64,000 nucleotides of DNA. Source: Meghimatium bilineatum (taxonomy: Eukaryota; Mollusca; Gastropoda; Stylommatophora; Philomycidae). Where the stretch lies: the NCBI GenBank assembly GCA_034231615.1, contig CM067322.1, forward strand, positions 65,811,349 to 65,875,348. Direction: 5' to 3'. Below the pieces are notes generated by a model. It searched no databases. It worked only from the letters and a program-made list of their open reading frames with translations, and had not been told where the DNA came from. Position numbers and translations under genes: made by a program. This document shows, piece after piece, positions 32,525 through 42,499 of this stretch (positions within the stretch are counted from its first letter, which is position 1; every line of letters starts with the position of its first letter).

Positions 32525-32765
32525 TGACACATAATTTGATGTTAAGTTGTTAATTTCAGGCATAATTTGATGTTAAGTTGTTAATTTCAGGCATAATTTG
32601 ATGTTAAGTTGTTAATTTCAGGCATAATTTGATGTTAAGTTGTTAATTTCAGGCATATTTTGATGTTAAGTTGTTAATTTCAGGCATAATTTGATGTTAA
32701 GTTGTTAATTTCAGGCATAATTTGATGTTAAGTTGTTAATTTCAGGAATAATTTGACGTTGGTTT
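32525..32765 (+). repeat. minisatellite, 31-bp unit, about 7 copies, with acceptor-like motif
   Basis: The unit is ATAATTTGATGTTAAGTTG followed by TTAATTTCAGGC, nearly identical across copies. Each unit contains TTGTTAATTTCAG|G, which resembles a 3' splice site. The array ends 285 bp before exon 33050-33157, and decaying copies (TTTTCTAGACATAATTT) extend further towards it. Confidence 0.95.
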
Positions 32766-33049
32766 TCTAGACATAATTTATGTCAAGTTAGTATTCTGAC
32801 ATCAACTGACGTTAAGTTTGATAGTTTTCCAGATATAATTTGACAATCTTTGTTGGTTGACCGACGTAATGTAACAATTAGGTCCTTGGCTATGTGACAT
32901 CAATAAGTCACTAGTTTTCTGGCATAATATGACAGTTATACCTTGCGATTTTAGACATATTTTTGACACTGTGGTCTCTTGTTTGAGTCCACAAAATGTA
33001 TTCCTTTCCACTTTCAAGAAAAACTAAGATGTATACTAAATAATTACAG

Positions 33050-33157
33050 ATTTGATACCTGGACCACCAGTAAATCTGACTTTGGCACGTCTGATGTACA
33101 CATCTGCCAAACTTAATGACGATATATATTTTACTCTGAAGTGGTTACCACCTGTTG
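33050..33157 (+). CDS. FN3 domain 2, first exon (anosmin-1-like)
   Basis: The acceptor AAATAATTACAG| and donor CCTGTTG|GTAATG give a 108-nt exon, phase 1 to 1. It encodes LIPGPPVNLTLARLMYTSAK, then DDIYFTLKWLPPV. PGPPVNL is the usual start of an FN3 domain (strand A) and LKWLPP is strand C with the core Trp. It joins in frame to both neighbours. Its last bases and donor are also the first copy of the 52-bp minisatellite that fills the start of the next intron. If a later copy's donor were used, the mRNA would be frameshifted (52 is not a multiple of 3) or would meet an in-frame TAA in the second copy. Confidence 0.75.
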
Positions 33158-35232
33158 GTAATGTATACTTGTTGCTATCATGTCTGCTCACTTATTGTGC
33201 TACATGTTGGTAATGTATACTTGTTGCTATCATGTCTGCTTACTTATTGTGCTATCTGTTGGTAATGTATACTTATTGCTATCATGTCTGCTCACTTATT
33301 GTGCCACCTGTTGGTAATGTATACATGTTGCTATCATGTCTGCTCACTTATTGTGCAACCTGTTGGTAATGTATACTTGTTGCTATCATGTCTGCTCACT
33401 TATTGTGCTACATGTTGGTAATGTATACTTGTTGCTATCATGTCTGCTCACTTATTATGCCACCTGTTGGTAATGTATACTTGTTGCTATCATGTCTGCT
33501 CACTTATTGTGCAACCTGTTGGTAATGTATACTTGTTGCTATCATGTCTGCTCACCTATTATGCCACATGTTGGTAATGTATACTTGTTGCTATCATGTC
33601 TGCTCACTTATTGTGCCACCTGTTGGTAATGTATACATGTTGCTATCATGTCTGCTCACTTATTGTGCTACATTTTGGTAATGTATACTTGTTGCTATCA
33701 TGTCTGCTTACTTATTGTGCTATCTGTTGGTAATGTATACTTGTTGCTATCATGTCTGCTCACTTATTGTGCAACCTGTTGGTAATGTATACTTGTTGCT
33801 ATCATGTCTGCTCACTTATTGTGCTACCTGTTGGTAATGTATACTTGTTGCTATCATGTCTGCTCACTTATTATGCCACCTGTTGGTAATGTATACTTGT
33901 TGCTATCATGTCTGCTCACTTATTGTGCTACATGTTGGTAATGTATACTTGTTGCTATCATGTCTGCTCACTTATTGTGCCACCTGTTGGTAATGTATAC
34001 ATGTTGCTATCATGTCTGCTCACTTATTGTGCAACCTGTTGGTAATGTATACTTGTTGCTATCATGTCTGCTCACTTATTATGCCACCTGTTGGTAATGT
34101 ATACTTGTTGCTATCATGTCTGCTCACTTATTGTGCTACCTGTTGGTAATGTATACTTGTTGCTATCATGTCTGCTCACTTATTATGCCACCTGTTGGTA
34201 ATGTATACTTGTTGCTATCATGTCTGCTCACTTATTGTGCTACCTGTTGGTAATGTATACGTGTTGCTATCATGTCTGCTCACTTATTGTGCCACCTGTT
34301 GGTAATGTATACATGTTGCTATCATGTCTGCTCACTTATTATGCCACCTGTTGGTAATGTATACGTGTTGCTATCATGTCTGCTCACTTATTGTGTCACC
34401 TGTTGGTAATATATACTTGTTGCTATCATGTCTGCTCACTTATTGTGCAACCTGTTGGTAATGTATACTTGTTGCTATCATGTCTGCTCACTTATTATGC
34501 CACCTGTTGGTAATGTATACATGTTGCTATCATGTCGTCTGCTCACTTATTGTGCTACCTGTTGGTAATGTATACTTGTTGCTATCATGTCTGCTCACTT
34601 ATTGTGCTACCTGTTGGTAATGTATACTTGTTGCTATCATGTCTGCTCACTTATTGTGCTACCTGTTGGTAATGTATACTTGTTGCTATCATGTCTGCTC
34701 ACTTATTGTGCTACATGTTGGTAATGTATACATGTTGCTATCATGTCTGCTCACTTATTGTGCAACCTGTTGGTAATGTATACTTGTTGCTATCATGTCT
34801 GCTCACTTATTGTGCTACATGTTGGTAATGTATACTTGTTGCTATCATGTCTGCTCACTTATTATGCCACCTGTTGGTAATGTATACTTTTTGCTATCAT
34901 GTCTGCTCACTTATTGTGCAACCTGTTGGTAATGTATACTTGTTGCTATCATGTCTGCTCACTTATTATGCCACCTGTTGGTAATGTATACTTTTTGCTA
35001 TCATGTCTGCTCACTTATTGTGCCACCTGTTGGTAATGTATACTTGTTGCTATCATGTCTGCTCACTTATTGTGCCACCTGTTGGTAATGTATACATGTT
35101 GCTATCATGTCTGCTCACTTATTGTGCCACCTGTTGGTAATGTATACATGTTGCTATCATGTCTGCTCACTTATTGTGCCACCTGTTGGTAATGTATACA
35201 TGTTGCTATCATGTCTGCTCACGTATTATGCT
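33149..35232 (+). repeat. 52-bp minisatellite, about 40 copies, each containing the exon's 5' splice site
   Basis: The unit is CACCTGTTGGTAATGTATAC, then TTGTTGCTATCATGTCTGC, then TCACTTATTGTGC. The first unit overlaps the 3' end of exon 33050-33157, so CTGTTG|GTAATG is copied about 40 times. Units differ at a few sites (CCACCTG, CTACCTG, CTACATG, CAACCTG; TACTTG versus TACATG versus TACGTG). One unit near 34535 carries a 3-bp insertion (GTCGTCTG). One further unit lies beyond the LINE inserted at 35233-36253. Confidence 0.98.
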
Positions 35233-36253
35233 TCTTCTTCTTTCCTTCCTCTTTTACCCTTTACGTGTGTCGAGGGAGATACAATGTTCTTGTTCTCGCT
35301 TTTCTTTCAGCTTCAGATAATGTTATTTGGTGTTCGTGTAATGTCTCTTTGATATTGTTGATGGAGCGTACTCTAGGTCTACCCTTGGCTCTTCTTTCTG
35401 CCTCTCTTCTCTTCGTATATGCTCTATAAACTAATGAATCACACAGCATTCTTACCAAATGACCAAACCATTGTATCTGTTGGTTTTGTATGCATTGTAG
35501 AATTGATATGACACCCACTCTTTCTCTTACGACATCGTTTCTAATTCTGTGTCTTCTGGTCACTCCTGTGGCTTTTCTCAGACATCTCACCTCTGTTGTA
35601 ACCAGTTGTTTCTCATGTTTTATTGTTAAGGACCATGTTTGACATTGGTAGGACAGGGCTGGAATGAAGATACTATGGATAAGATTTTTTGTTGTTGACA
35701 TTGGTAGCAGTTTGTGTTGCAATAAAGGGGATAATTGACCCAGTATTTGATTAGCTTTGCTACAACGAATGTCTATTTCGGTGTCCATCTTTCCATCTGA
35801 AGAGAATGTTACGCCTAAGTATTTGAAGGTGTTGGTTTGTTTAATGACTTGATTTTCCACTGATATATTTAGAATGTGTGTATCCCTTCCTATTGTCATG
35901 GTTTCTGTTTTATCTATGCTTATCTTCATGTTGTTGTTCTTGCACTCAATGTTCATGGATGTTAGATGACGTTGAAGTTCAGTTTCTTTCTTTGCTATTA
36001 TAGCCTGATCGTCGGCAAAGAGTAGCTCTTTGGTATTTTCATTTTGCATCTTGGCTTTTTTCGTAATGCTATCGATATATGTGCTGAACAGGAGTGGTGA
36101 TAAAACGCATCCTTCGCTAACTCCCGATTCGACTGTAAATGGTTTTGATGTTCCTTATTCGTTCGAATTACACTCTCACAGTTCACATATAAGCTTTGAC
36201 ATACTTTAATAAGGTGGTTGTTGACTCCATAGTTAGCCAGTGTGTACCATAGA
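35233..36253 (-). mobile_element. 5'-truncated LINE (family A) inserted in the minisatellite, 12-bp TSD
   Basis: The insertion is flanked by ACGTATTATGCT (35221-35232 and 36254-36265), has a GAA-rich 3' tail on the left and lies on the minus strand. The 262-codon frame 36049-35261 reads ELLFADDQAIIAKKETELQR (FADD catalytic box), NTFKYLGVTFSSDGKMDTEI, SYQCQTWSLTIKHEKQLVTT, RCLRKATGVTRRHRIRNDVV, WFGHLVRM and RAKGRPRVRSINN. The 5' part (36186-36050) is frameshifted. It must be younger than the array copies it interrupts. Confidence 0.9.
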
Positions 36254-36265
36254 ACGTATTATGCT

Positions 36266-36312
36266 ACCTGTTGGTAATGTATACTTGTTGCTATCATGTC
36301 TGCTTACGTATT
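36266..36312 (+). repeat. last unit of the 52-bp minisatellite, right of the LINE
   Basis: ACCTGTTGGTAATGTATAC...GTCTGCTTACGTATTC continues the array interrupted by the LINE and marks its true right edge. No feature is recognised in the 320 bp that follow. Confidence 0.9.
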
Positions 36313-36634
36313 CTTGTTATTGATGGGTAGTAGATAATGGTAGAAGTAAGCCAAGTTATGAACCAGCGTCATGGCATACATTACTCTCATAAGTACTCAG
36401 CCTTGATCTATTACCCTTCTACCTTGTGGTTTGATGAAGAACGACAATAATTTATGTTTTAAGTCACGAATAACGGAATACTTCCTCTTCTTGAACGACA
36501 GGAATTGCGAGCGATTAGCTCTTACTTCATATATGCAGTGGGTAGGTTTCTCATAGCTTTCTTTCATACCCAGGAGGCTTCAGCTTTCAGCTTAGTACAA
36601 TGCCTATTGAAGGAGCCTTCTACTTAGATTGTGT

Positions 36635-36710
36635 ACTATGAGTGGATTCAAAGCTCAAAATCCGGATCTGCTGGTCGGGGGGAGAGTGACGTTACACTAA
36701 CTTAGCTTCT
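36635..36710 (-). mobile_element. tRNA-derived SINE head (family S3)
   Basis: GAGTGGATTCAAAGC...TCTGCTGGTCGGGGGGAG and GAGTGACGTTACACTAA match the S3 head at 14926-15000. The B box is damaged (TTTGAATCCACTC on the minus strand). Confidence 0.45.
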
Positions 36711-36739
36711 AAAATATGCAAATCACAGTGATAGTGTAG

Positions 36740-36945
36740 TATAGCCCACATAAAAGAAAGCACATGTGTAACAGAAAATCAGAACTCTGAACACTTATTG
36801 CACGACTGTTCAGCCTTCCATGAACTACGAGGTAAACTTTGTCATATGGCCTGTGTTTCCGTGGCTTCGAACGGGGAGTAAACAATAACACAATTGTTAC
36901 CTGCCAGACATTTCGTAAGAACGACTAAAAAAATTAAGCAGGAAG
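36740..36945 (+). mobile_element. LINE C-terminal domain remnant (family D-like)
   Basis: The plus strand in two frames reads MCNRKSELxTL, then HDCSAFHELRGKLCHMACVS and ARHFVRTTKKIKQE, the Cys/His-containing C-terminal region after RNase H in this LINE group. Confidence 0.55.
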
Positions 36946-37074
36946 GGTTAGCTACTCCAATTCTTAGAGGATCAAAGTGGCCTATATGCTATGCTGAAGT
37001 CAGATTGTTATGTCAAAATGTGCAGATATTACAGAAGTATATATATACATATATATATATGTATATATATGCAA

Positions 37075-37356
37075 AGGTTCTCATTGATGCTGGCGTAAAA
37101 AGATCTATCATGTCAAACATTAGAGGCAGACAGTCACGGTTTCTAGGGCATGTGCTGAGAAGAACACAGCTTGAACACTTAATACTCACTGGAAAGATCA
37201 AAGGGAGAAGAGATAGGGGACGACAAAGAGAAAAGTTACTAGATGGGCTTGTATCGTGGCACGGTAGAAGCTCACCAACCGAGCTTATTGACAACACAAG
37301 AGACAGAGAGTCGTTGAGAAACGTGATCGCCTACGCCAGTCGGCATGGCACTTGAT
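37075..37356 (+). mobile_element. LINE C-terminus (family C)
   Basis: The frame ending at 37355 reads SRFLGHVLRRTQLEHLILTG, then KIKGRRDRGRQREKLLDGLV, SWHGRSSPTELIDNTRDRES and YASRHGT followed by a stop. It is intact over about 95 residues and defines the family C terminus. A TA-rich run joins it to the preceding fragment. Confidence 0.75.
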
Positions 37357-37384
37357 TGATTGATATAAACCTTGATACAACACA

Positions 37385-37462
37385 TTTAATTATCTGGACT
37401 ACAGCCTGCCATTTTGCAGGAGTCTGATAATGAACCCATTAGAAGAAGAAGAAGGAGCCACC
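37385..37462 (+). mobile_element. partial S1-like repeat with (GAA)n tail
   Basis: CTGGACTACAGCCTGCCATT...CAGGAGTCTGATAATGAACCC...AGAAGAAGAAGAAGG resembles the 3' half of S1. Confidence 0.5.
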
Positions 37463-37698
37463 GCTAGGTTAATAAAATGAAGTTAAATGTCAAGACTGAA
37501 CACAAAAGTTATAATAAAGCTAAATGTCGATATCGAACCACAAAATATTACTGTGAAGTCCATAAACTGTCAAAAGTGATTCGTGATAACCTGTAAGTTT
37601 GTTTATTTGCTGCCAGACAAAAATATGTGTCGTGTGTGCTATATAGCTAATTCTTAACAAACGTCTGTAGCCCTTGTTTTGAAAAGATTGGCAATATA

Positions 37699-37804
<106 letters not shown>

Positions 37805-37837
37805 ATATAAAGCTGCAAAGAAACTGAATCAGTGGGA

Positions 37838-37964
37838 ACATGATTAAGTGGATACGATCCTTCCTACGGATTTGGAAAGTAAGAGGAACTATAGAAATTC
37901 ACAACAGCAAAAGAAAAACACCATATCATGGAGTTCCTCAAGGCTCAGTACTGTCTCAAATTAG
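37838..37964 (+). mobile_element. LINE reverse transcriptase motif B fragment
   Basis: The plus strand reads IKWIRSFLRIWKVRGTIEIH then HGVPQGSVLSQI, the PQGSVLSP motif B of Jockey/I-like LINEs. It joins directly to an oppositely oriented LINE at 37965. Confidence 0.6.
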
Positions 37965-39945
37965 AGGGAGTAGGCCACTTACTCCAGTCTCCTCTAGTCT
38001 CTCCCCTTTCTACCATTCTCTGAATATGTACATTATCTTGTTCGACCTCGTCCTCGTCTTTTCGTAGTGTATCCATGACTGCTCTAATCAATTCAATCCT
38101 GTCTCTTCTTCTTATCTCAGTGCCATTCACCAAGGCTTTACCAGACCATACGTCGGCTCTTTCGCTTCCCCTGACTCCAACATGACCTGGACAGTAGATT
38201 CAAGTAATGTTCTGTGCGTTGTTAAAAAGAGTGACCCACTCATTTATGATCACACACTTTTCTATCTTGCGCAGCATACTTTGAGAGTCTGATAGAATCA
38301 CTGAGTTTGTTGGTGATTGCGCCACCATTCAAATGGGGGCTGCTGCCACCGCCTCTATTTTCATTCTCATACTTGATGTTGTAGTGGCGGTGCGCAGCTG
38401 ACTTCTCAGCTAATTTCTTGCCATTTTAATATGCAACAAAACCCCAACTATACCTGTGTGTTTCTTGTGTTAATAAGCCGTCTGTGTAAATTATTATATC
38501 ATGTGACTTCGAGTGCTGCAGGATTTCATGGATCATTCCCTCTGTTCTTTTGGCATCCAAATCTCGGCACTGTCTTCCAATCTGCATCACAACTGTTGTC
38601 AATAACTTTCTATCTTTGCTAAATACAATCCATTAAAAGCCTCTTCCCACTTCCTCCAGCTCACAAACTCTGTGTTGGGTATTGTCTGCCATCTAATACC
38701 TTCCTCTCATGATGCGCCTGTCTTTTGTGTTATCTAAAGATTTATGTAAGAGGTGATGATAATTGTTGGCGACTTTAAACTATTCTTTAACCTGTGCTAT
38801 TGTATGTCTTGCTTTGGTGCTCGGTAGGTCTAGGATAAACCTCATGGTCGCGATAGGTGTATCTCTTGTGCATCCTCTAGGACAGCTCTCATGACTTCAT
38901 TTTGAACTCTCTCCAGTCTATGCACTTGCGTTTGCGACAGTAAAAGTAAACCTATCCCATAGTCTAACAAAGATAATACCACTGCATGTATCATCTGAAA
39001 AAGTGTTCGTTATAGCATCTCTGTAGATGCCATGATTTTTACTGCACGGACACCCTTAGATTTCTAAATGACATTGTCCACATGTTTCGCAAAAGATAGA
39101 CTTCTATCAAAAGTGATGCCTAGATATTTTATTCTTCTCCCTGTCAATGTTGATGCCCATGCATGTGGCTGCCGGTACTGTGTATGTGATTATGTTGTTG
39201 TTCAGCGAGAACTAGACGAGCTTTGCCTTGGTGGATTGATTACTGCCTTGTAGTCAGTGCACCAGAGCGACAATTGTTCTAGATTACTCTGAACGGTATC
39301 AATCATGTCTCTTCTGATTCTGTCGTCTGTTTACAGTAAGAGGTCGTCCGCATATGTTGGCATCCTGTTGGATCCAGCCTCCTGAAGCTGCGCTATTTTG
39401 CATGTGTAGACGTTAAAGAGCACAGGTGATAGTGGAGATCCCCGTGGCAATCCCGGTGCTATTGCTCTGATCTCTGACGTCCAGGATCCCAACTCAGAGA
39501 AACATGTCTGGACATCAGCACCATTGCTATCCATCGAATTATCCACGAGTCGATACTGAGTTCACTTAGCAAATGTACTTTGCAGTTTCATCCTTTGCCT
39601 GAAAGCTCTCGTATTATCTACTAGTTTTAGCTATAGTCTGTCGTGTCTCATTGAAGCGATATATAAACCTGTTTTACGTAAGTCTAGAAGTCGTAGGCGA
39701 GGATTGCCACATTTGTAGTCGTGTCTCTCCTCGGTCTGTATGCACCTAGAGTGTCAGGAAGTAAGCATCTATTTTCCAATTTGAAAGCCAGTCTTCTAGC
39801 GATGATCATCTCCAACACTTTGCCGTAAACATTTTGTAAGGTGATGATACGATAACTATTGATGTCGTTGGAGTCTGCTTGGCTTTGCCAGGGGGAGAAG
39901 GTAGCTATGTAACCACTCTTATGCATCACGTCCTGTTTTCAAACT
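37965..39945 (-). mobile_element. family G LINE, RT to RNase H, minus strand
   Basis: The minus strand from 39929 reads DSNDINSYRIITLQNVYGKV and RRLAFKLENRCLLPD (fingers), then AIAPGLPRGSPLSPVLFNVY (motif B) and MPTYADDLLL (YADD). After many frameshifts come an RNase H region (38420-38230) and the tail NGTEIRRRDRIELIRAVMDT at 38130-37945. It is inverted relative to the sister copy at 42500-43860, which starts exactly in ADDLLLYKHG. A 65-bp dispersed repeat interrupts it at 39618-39682. Confidence 0.7.
39618..39682 (+). repeat. dispersed repeat, second copy (see 32121)
   Basis: CTAGTTTTAGCTATAGTCTG...TCGTGTCTCATTGAAGCGAT...TATAAACC interrupts the LINE reading and is therefore a later insertion. 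Confidence 0.7.
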
Positions 39946-40012
39946 TGTGTTAAAATTATCAACAATTGTTTTAAGCCGGTAGTCTGCAATATCTTTCAGG
40001 AGGTTGTAGCGC

Positions 40013-40405
40013 ATTCATGTGAACTGTATTCATGTGAACTGTATTCACGTGAACTGTATTCACGTGAACTGTATTCACGTGAACTGTATTCACGTGAACT
40101 GTATTCCCGTGAACTGTATTCCCGTGAACTGTATTCACGTGAACTGTATTCACGTGAACTGTATTCACGTTCCGCCGAAGACGGATGTGTCGGGCCATTG
40201 GCGCAAATAAAACGGCGACACAACGCATTTCCATTCTCTGGACTACATTCTGCTGGAAATCTAGTAGGACATGTCCTGCTACAAGAGAATTCAGCAGGAG
40301 TTTGAGAATGTACGCTGAAGAAGAAGAAGAAGTATTCACGTGAACTGTATTCACGTGAACTGTATTCACGTGAACTGTATTCACGTGAACTGTATTCACG
40401 TGGAC
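40013..40405 (+). repeat. 15-bp minisatellite GTGAACTGTATTCAC, split by an S1 retroposon
   Basis: About ten units (40013-40157) and five more (40335-40405) surround the S1 copy. The unit is imperfectly palindromic (GTGAA...TTCAC). Because 15 is divisible by three, long repetitive open frames appear on both strands; none is a gene. Confidence 0.95.
40158..40334 (+). mobile_element. S1 retroposon inside the 15-bp array
   Basis: TTCCGCCGAAGACGGATGTG...GACACAACGCATTTCC...TTTGAGAATGTACGCTGAAG with a (GAA)n tail, then the array resumes at GTATTCACGTG. The array nature of the target makes the duplication ambiguous. Confidence 0.85.
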
Positions 40406-40637
40406 TGGCAGTATAGACTACGAAATATACTCCGCAAAACTACATTAAACGAAACCAGTTGAGGACGAAGCAATGGCACACAGAAACATCCATCAACAGA
40501 AAGCTATATGGGAGAATTGAGACGCTTTTAAATACAGAAACATTTATCAATAAAACTGTATTTGTTGTATAAACATGTTAAATTGCGAACTAGAAAACAT
40601 TACAAATAATATTAAGGAAATATTCCTTGCATTTCAG

Positions 40638-40762
40638 GTTGGAACTATTCTGATATTGAGCGTGAGCACAATTGGGGTGTATCGTCTTCCAAATGTATCA
40701 AGAGTTTCACCCTCGACAGAGCCTACGTTTTACTAGATAGCTTTGAATCAACTATTGAGACG
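40638..40762 (+). CDS. FN3 domain 2, middle exon (anosmin-1-like)
   Basis: The acceptor TTGCATTTCAG| and donor GAGACG|GTATGT give 125 nt, phase 1 to 0, in frame with the exons on both sides. It encodes WNYSDIEREHNWGVSSSKC, then IKSFTLDRAYVLLDSFEST. It continues from the strand C exon and supplies a longer than usual C-C'-E region, which has no clear motif of its own. The phase fit and good splice sites are the main evidence. Confidence 0.65.
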
Positions 40763-40924
40763 GTATGTATGTGGTTGGTTGTTCTATATGAACACGGTAT
40801 ATTTGTTGATGGTTGTTCTGTATTAGAAGAATATGTTTGTTGATTAGTTAGTTAGTTTGTTCATTTCGCGCCGCAGGCGGCACTTAGGGCAAAGGTTTTG
40901 GTTCTCTATGAGCTGCGATCCGCT

Positions 40925-41104
40925 GCCTGCAGTTTTAGTTCTTGTATATACTTCAAGAGTGTTCTGAGCATGAAACGCTGAGGCAGACATATTGGTCAGA
41001 GGAAACAACAATGGAATCAAAACTCTATGTGCCACTGTATGAAGTACAAAAGACAGTGAGTTTTATTCAGGAGATAGAATTACAGATATAGACATGTTTC
41101 AAGT
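40925..41104 (+). mobile_element. family D LINE 3' end, interrupted by the 1.1-kb retroposon
   Basis: The plus strand reads LQECSEHETLRQTYWSEETT then YVPLYEVQKTVSFIQEIELQ and a stop, nearly identical to the C-terminus at 15565-15720. Its 3' UTR resumes after the retroposon, at 42243 (CATGTTTCAAGTGAACGAAAG). Confidence 0.75.
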
Positions 41105-42242
41105 TTTTGTTTTTCGTTCGCTCCATTGTAACCATCACGGATATCCGTGCGATTTCCGCCGGGAGCGTGATTACGTTGTGCCACCGTTATGCGCCTTGTA
41201 GGCCTAGCACATCCGATTTCGGCATGCCTTGACAATTCGGGTGGGCTACCCTTAGCCTGTGACAGCCTCTATATCTGTCTCCAGGCACGCGTAGCGGAGA
41301 CTCTTCGCCCAGACGATGTTTTGCTCTCGTCTAACTCGAACGAGGTGTTCCACTGTCTATGAACTTGCCTCGTGTAATTTGGACGTGCTGTGCCTGTGCC
41401 CATTGGGTACCGAACCGTTTCTCATCCGTGAGCCTGGTTCCTTAAGGGGAAGAACTCATCAGAGGAGTTGGACACTGGCTCTTTCGCCCTCTTAGCCGAG
41501 GTGTCATTCACCGACATCGTGTACCCCTTGTCGTAGTACGGAACCCTTTCTCTCTGCAAGTGTACTTCCGGTGTAGGAAACCTTGACAGTAGAGTTGGGC
41601 CACGACTACCATCGTTGTCCCTTTCTTGCCTACACCCATCGGGTACAGAACCCTTTCTCTTTGCAAGCATATTTCCGGTTTAGGAAGGCTCGACATTAGA
41701 GTTGGGTTAGGTCTTTTGCTTTACCAAACGCCGATGGATGGGCCTGGGTCTCTGCCTGTTAGGAACTCTGGTAACTAGAAGCCCGTCTCGAGCTGACGGA
41801 GCTTGTAGTTCTTTTTCCTAGGGACTTCTCACTTTCTATTTGCAGTTCGCGCTGCCCTCTAGCGATGTTCTGCCCTTTCATTGTTTCATTGTACTCTGTA
41901 TGAAACATATGTGTCTCTCGCCATGCATTTACTTTTACGTGCATTTTACATTGGCCGCCCCTCCAATGTTCGGACTGGACTGACTAGCTTCAGTGATGTC
42001 GACAGTGTTGCTATATGTGGTGATGCTGGTGGTGTCGGAGATATTGTCTGTCTCTTGTGCAGTCAAATCTCTTTCCATCTGCTACCTCCACATTCTCGGA
42101 CACGATCCCCAAATGATTTGGCCAGAATCAGCACGAGCTGCTGTATTTCTGTTTCCAGGGTGCACCACGTGGAGGTACATTTGGGATCTTGGTTATCTGC
42201 TAACCCTGGGTCCGCCTAGAGCAATGCGTTCCCTTTGCACCC
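41105..42242 (-). mobile_element. 1.1-kb retroposon, copy A (minus orientation)
   Basis: The segment is flanked by CATGTTTCAAGT (41093-41104 and 42243-42254; 11-12 bp since the element may end in C). It is the reverse complement of 52521-53593 over its full length: both copies have the same GGGGTGCAAAG start and the same A-rich end after GGAGCGAACG. Read in its own orientation, the right half encodes in broken frames repeated peptide blocks (TLLSRFPTPEVHLQRERVPY, EKGSVPDGCRQERDNDG). I recognise no domain. Its base composition is clearly more GC-rich than the surroundings. Confidence 0.85.
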
Positions 42243-42267
42243 CATGTTTCAAGTGAACGAAAGAAGT

Positions 42268-42480
42268 TTTTGTATGGTTTTTCAGCCTATTATTTACCCT
42301 TCTTTAAGTATGGTGTTTTTTAGGGTTGCTTTAGGACTTCCACGTTTTCTTTTACCCTCATGTGTCCACATAAGGGCTTATTGGTTTATTATGTTTTCAT
42401 CTAGTCTTAAAACGTGACCCAGGTATTTTCATCTGCGTTTTCTTTTGACGTTTAAATCATATTATTGGTGTGTTTTGTTT
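42268..42480 (-). mobile_element. LINE C-terminal fragment (family E)
   Basis: The minus strand reads GHVLRLDENIINQ, then ALMWTHEGKRKRGSPKATLK, matching 17600-17815. Confidence 0.6.
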
Positions 42481-42499
42481 CTTAAATCACTAGTCTTAA

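Noticed and set aside
33149..35232. CRISPR-like array
   Set aside because: Regular 52-bp units with no unique spacers and no cas genes, in a eukaryotic intron; it is a minisatellite.
39971..40399. 142-codon minus-strand frame (NTVHV repeats)
   Set aside because: It arises from the 15-bp array plus an S1 retroposon.
41422..41944. Host gene on the minus strand encoding the PTLLSRF/SVPDG repeats
   Set aside because: The region lies wholly inside the 1.1-kb retroposon with target duplication, and frames are broken in both copies.
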